Below, piece after piece: positions 61,798 to 64,000 of a stretch of 64,000 bases of DNA. The first letter of the stretch is position 1. Every line of letters starts with the position of its first letter. The notes below the pieces were generated by a model. The model saw only the letters and a program-made list of their open reading frames with translations, made no database searches and had not been told where the DNA came from. The translations under genes and the position numbers were made by a program. The DNA comes from Bin80 sp965116685 (GTDB taxonomy: Bacteria > Bacteroidota > Rhodothermia > Rhodothermales > Bin80). The stretch is from the NCBI GenBank assembly GCA_965116685.1, contig OZ220707.1, positions 1,736,001 through 1,800,000 on the forward strand. The letters are read 5' to 3'.

Positions 61798-62963
61798 ATG
61801 ATTCGCCGCGAAATAACACAAAAACTAAAAGAGGCCGCCAAAGCGTCCCCTGTTCTTACAGTCACCGGTCCTCGGCAAAGTGGTAAGACGACTTTATGCA
61901 AGTCCGTGTTCGGCGAACATGCATATACCAATCTCGAAGCGATAGACACCCGAATGTTTGCACTGGAAGATCCCCGCGGATTCCTGGCACAGTTTCCTCA
62001 AGGAGCGATCATTGATGAGGTCCAGCGGGCTCCAGACCTACTCTCGTATTTGCAAGGGATCGTTGATGATGCTCCTGATGCCGGGAAGTGGATTATTACT
62101 GGTTCACAAAACATTCTTTCATCCGACTCAGTCAGTCAGTCCCTTGCGGGGAGAACCGCAATTTTCAACCTGCTTCCGTTGACCTGGCGAGAAATTTCAA
62201 GATTCCCTCAACATCCTCAAACCCTGGAGGAGGCCCTTTTTTTGGCTCCTATCCACGAATCTTTGATTCAGGTCTGAACCCTACCAATTGGCTGCGAGAC
62301 TACGTAGGTACCTACATTGAGCGAGACGTAAGGATGATCAGCAATATTGGGAATCTTTCCAGGTTTCAGCGTTTCGTGGAACTGTGCGCCGGAAGAACCG
62401 CTCAATTACTCAACCTCTCGTCGCTCGCTGGAGATTGTGGAATCTCCCAGCCAACGGCGAAGGCCTGGGTCCGTGTACTTGAAGCGAGTTTCATCGCCTT
62501 TCCTCTGAAGGGCTTTCACGCAAACCTGCGCAAAAGACTGGTGAGAATGCCCAAAATACATTTTTATGATACGGGGCTGGTTTGTTGGCTGCTGGGGATT
62601 CGCTCACCCGAGCAACTGCGCACCCACCCCCTTCGCGGCGCGATCTTTGAAAGCTGGATGGTTTCGGAATTTGTCAAGCATCAAACAAATCGCGGAAAAA
62701 CAACCAGAGCGCTGTCCTTTTATCGGGACCAGAATGGTGCAGAAGTAGATCTCATCATTGAAACTCCTTCTCATCTTCAACTGATCGAAGCGAAATCAAC
62801 GGCAACGACCTCTTCAAATCTATTGACGAACCTCAGTCGGGTTCGGCGGCATTTTAACGAAACCCCATTCGAGTGCTCTGCAACGGTGATCTATGGAGGT
62901 GATGAGCCGCAGCACAGAAAAGACGCTGACATCATCCCCTGGCGAGACATGATACCCGAATAA
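61798..62963 (+). pseudogene. DUF4143/AAA_14 ATPase, frameshifted
   Basis: Walker A GPRQSGKTT and Walker B GAIIDEVQRAP are in the first frame (61798-62277), which also includes WIITGSQN. The match continues in the second frame as GSYPRIFDSGLNPTNWLRDYVGTYIERDVR and the C-terminal DUF4143 segment KIHFYDTGLVCWLLGIRSPEQL, FYRDQNGAEVDLIIE and LIEAKSTAT. The shift is at a run of seven T near 62230; an eighth T would restore ALFFGSYPRI. So this is either one lost base or a sequencing error in a homopolymer. These ATPases are common, of unclear role, and often in accessory regions. ATG 61798. Confidence 0.85.
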
Positions 62964-62964
62964 A

Positions 62965-62988
62965 TTGAAGCGAGGTACTGGGCTTCAA
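62965..62988. terminator. possible bidirectional terminator between convergent genes
   Basis: TTGAAGC (62965-62971) pairs with GCTTCAA (62982-62988) around a 10-base loop. A CCCC-AT-GGGG element followed by TTTT lies just downstream. The stem is short, so strength is uncertain. Location between two gene ends supports it. Confidence 0.4.
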
Positions 62989-63020
62989 CTCCCCATGGGG
63001 TTTTCAGTCATGCGCAATCA

Positions 63021-64000
63021 TCACTCTGAATCATCACTCTTTTTTGAGCGTGACAACACGGATAGATTTGAAAAATTGCGTGTCAGATACATAGTGAGCG
63101 CCAAGAGCAGGAACAGACCAATGCTGCCGGCCAGAAGGGCGTAGTCCTGTAATTGCAAGAGCAGGAAGATGAACGTGTACAGAATGGCCAGGATGCCTGC
63201 CGTCAACAGACCAACGCCGCGTGAACGATAAACCGCTCCGGCATAGAATGCTGCGAGCCCGATCGTTGCGATGCCAGAAAGGATGTAGGCAGAATTGAAC
63301 GCCATGTGCTCTCCAAGCGAAAGGAGTATCAGAAAGAACAAGCAAAGATCCAATCCCACTAGTATATACTGGAATGGGTGTGCCCGCAGGCCGATCCGCA
63401 TCTCAGTCAGAAAGAACGCCAGTAAAGTCAGACCAATCAGCAAGAATCCATAACGAGTAGATCGCTGCGTTTTGCGGTATTGATCTACCGGAGGATATAG
63501 TGAAACGCCGAACACAGAAGAGTCCATCAACGAGTCTTCGCTCTCCCCACGCCATGACTGCCCGAATGCCCGGTTTAAATCCAAAACCTGCCAACTGGCA
63601 GAAAAGCCCTCTTCTGTGATTGTTCGTTCATCAGGAAGGAAGGCACCCCGGAAGCTGGGCGAGGGCCAAGAGGAAGAAAGGTCAATCTGGGTCGTTTTGC
63701 CTACGGGAATGAACATCAGTTCATCGTTCCCATCAAGTCCAAGATTGAAGCTGAACTCGCTGGGCTCATTCGCCACCACCGGAGTACTGACTCCTGCTGG
63801 TGCCAGTACGTTTGCTTCCTGCATCCCTGACGCGAAGGTCAGAGGTGTGTCAGACCAGTTGATGAGGATCTCGTCCTTAACTCCCCGCATATCTGTGATC
63901 CCAAGCGCAATAAAGGCCTCCTGCCACCGAATATCCTCTTCGTTAATCGACCATCGACTAAAGTCCCCTTCCGGGAAGCTTCCGCTGATCGTAAGGTCTG
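63021..64000 (-). CDS. creD: CreD-like inner-membrane protein (C-terminal part; runs off the window)
   Basis: The frame is open to the window edge. It opens as TISGSFPEGDFSRWSINEEDIRWQEAFIALGITDMRGVKDE, which matches the periplasmic beta part of CreD proteins (ALGITDxRG). About 150 residues of extracytoplasmic domain are followed by six hydrophobic segments (from FLLIGLTLLAFFLTEM through SIGLFLLLALTMYL) and a short Ser/Asp/Glu-rich tail. CreD is linked to envelope stress and outer-membrane integrity in Gammaproteobacteria, and is common in Bacteroidota. Role here is unproven. The N-terminal part is outside the window. Confidence 0.9.
   Translation of the reverse strand, partial: DLTISGSFPEGDFSRWSINEEDIRWQEAFIALGITDMRGVKDEILINWSDTPLTFASGMQEANVLAPAGVSTPVVANEPSEFSFNLGLDGNDELMFIPVGKTTQIDLSSSWPSPSFRGAFLPDERTITEEGFSASWQVLDLNRAFGQSWRGESEDSLMDSSVFGVSLYPPVDQYRKTQRSTRYGFLLIGLTLLAFFLTEMRIGLRAHPFQYILVGLDLCLFFLILLSLGEHMAFNSAYILSGIATIGLAAFYAGAVYRSRGVGLLTAGILAILYTFIFLLLQLQDYALLAGSIGLFLLLALTMYLTRNFSNLSVLSRSKKSDDSE

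Noticed and set aside
1..64000. CRISPR arrays, rRNA or tRNA genes
   Set aside because: No regularly spaced repeats and no conserved RNA segments were seen on either strand when reading the intergenic regions. A tRNA scan would be needed to exclude an unusual one.

Overview
The window (64 kb, moderate GC) looks like a chromosome segment of a marine or host-associated bacterium of the Bacteroidota/Rhodothermota type. The reasons are indirect: most starts lack a Shine-Dalgarno sequence and are preceded by A-rich DNA; lipoproteins and Tat-exported oxidoreductases are common; a CreD-like protein is present; and there are sulfatases together with ThuA, 3-keto-glycoside hydrolase (DUF1080), PSCyt/DUF1549/DUF1553 and DUF1501 proteins, which are typical of Planctomycetota, Verrucomicrobiota and Rhodothermota. 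No rRNA, tRNA or CRISPR array was seen, so the phylum is an inference.

Layout. 0-5 kb: the 5' part of an SDR gene and a lipoprotein sulfatase split by an IS1634-family element. 4.9-13 kb: a LarA-like racemase, two island-like hypotheticals (DUF4238, DUF2971-like), then sugar and hydroxyacid catabolism (hydroxyacid dehydrogenase, 6-phosphogluconolactonase-like protein, Gfo/Idh/MocA dehydrogenase, YdcZ-like transporter, aldo/keto reductase). 13-24 kb: a secreted glycoside module (FG-GAP/DUF1080, ThuA/PQQ-type dehydrogenase, TIM-barrel epimerase, Gfo/Idh/MocA, DUF1080, CBM9-like), interrupted by the housekeeping pair rdgB-dtd. 24-26 kb: a DUF4365 gene overlapping an unknown 377-aa gene. 26-35.5 kb: two sulfatases, a giant SGNH/PVC-heme/cytochrome c protein, and a DASS permease with four RCK_C repeats. 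35.8-42.5 kb: an AAA ATPase plus nuclease-like gene pair wrecked by two near-identical IS1634-family copies and a nonsense codon. 42-48 kb: a GH10 xylanase and the PSCyt/DUF1553-DUF1501 pair. 48-49 kb: a Panacea-type (SocA-like) antitoxin gene with an overlapping small membrane protein, then a DUF1501 gene fossil. 49-56 kb: sugar acid catabolism (epimerase, creatininase family, UPF0261, Fe-S protein, FAD oxidase) and ThuA. 56.9-61.5 kb: a C5 DNA methyltransferase and a GHKL (MORC/MutL-like) ATPase with a C-terminal nuclease-like domain, split by an ISL3 element. 61.8-64 kb: a frameshifted DUF4143 ATPase and CreD.

The metabolic genes fit extracellular attack on sulfated and xylan-type glycans, oxidation to 3-keto sugars, hydrolysis and epimerisation, plus hydroxyacid oxidation. 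The accessory genes are conflict or defence systems, and several of them are disabled. For each split gene the ancestral reading frame can be rebuilt exactly by removing the element and one copy of its target duplication. The most striking observation is a 405-bp target duplication flanking one IS copy, against 28 bp for its near-identical sister 2.2 kb away. The long duplication preserved intact 3' ends of both neighbouring genes.
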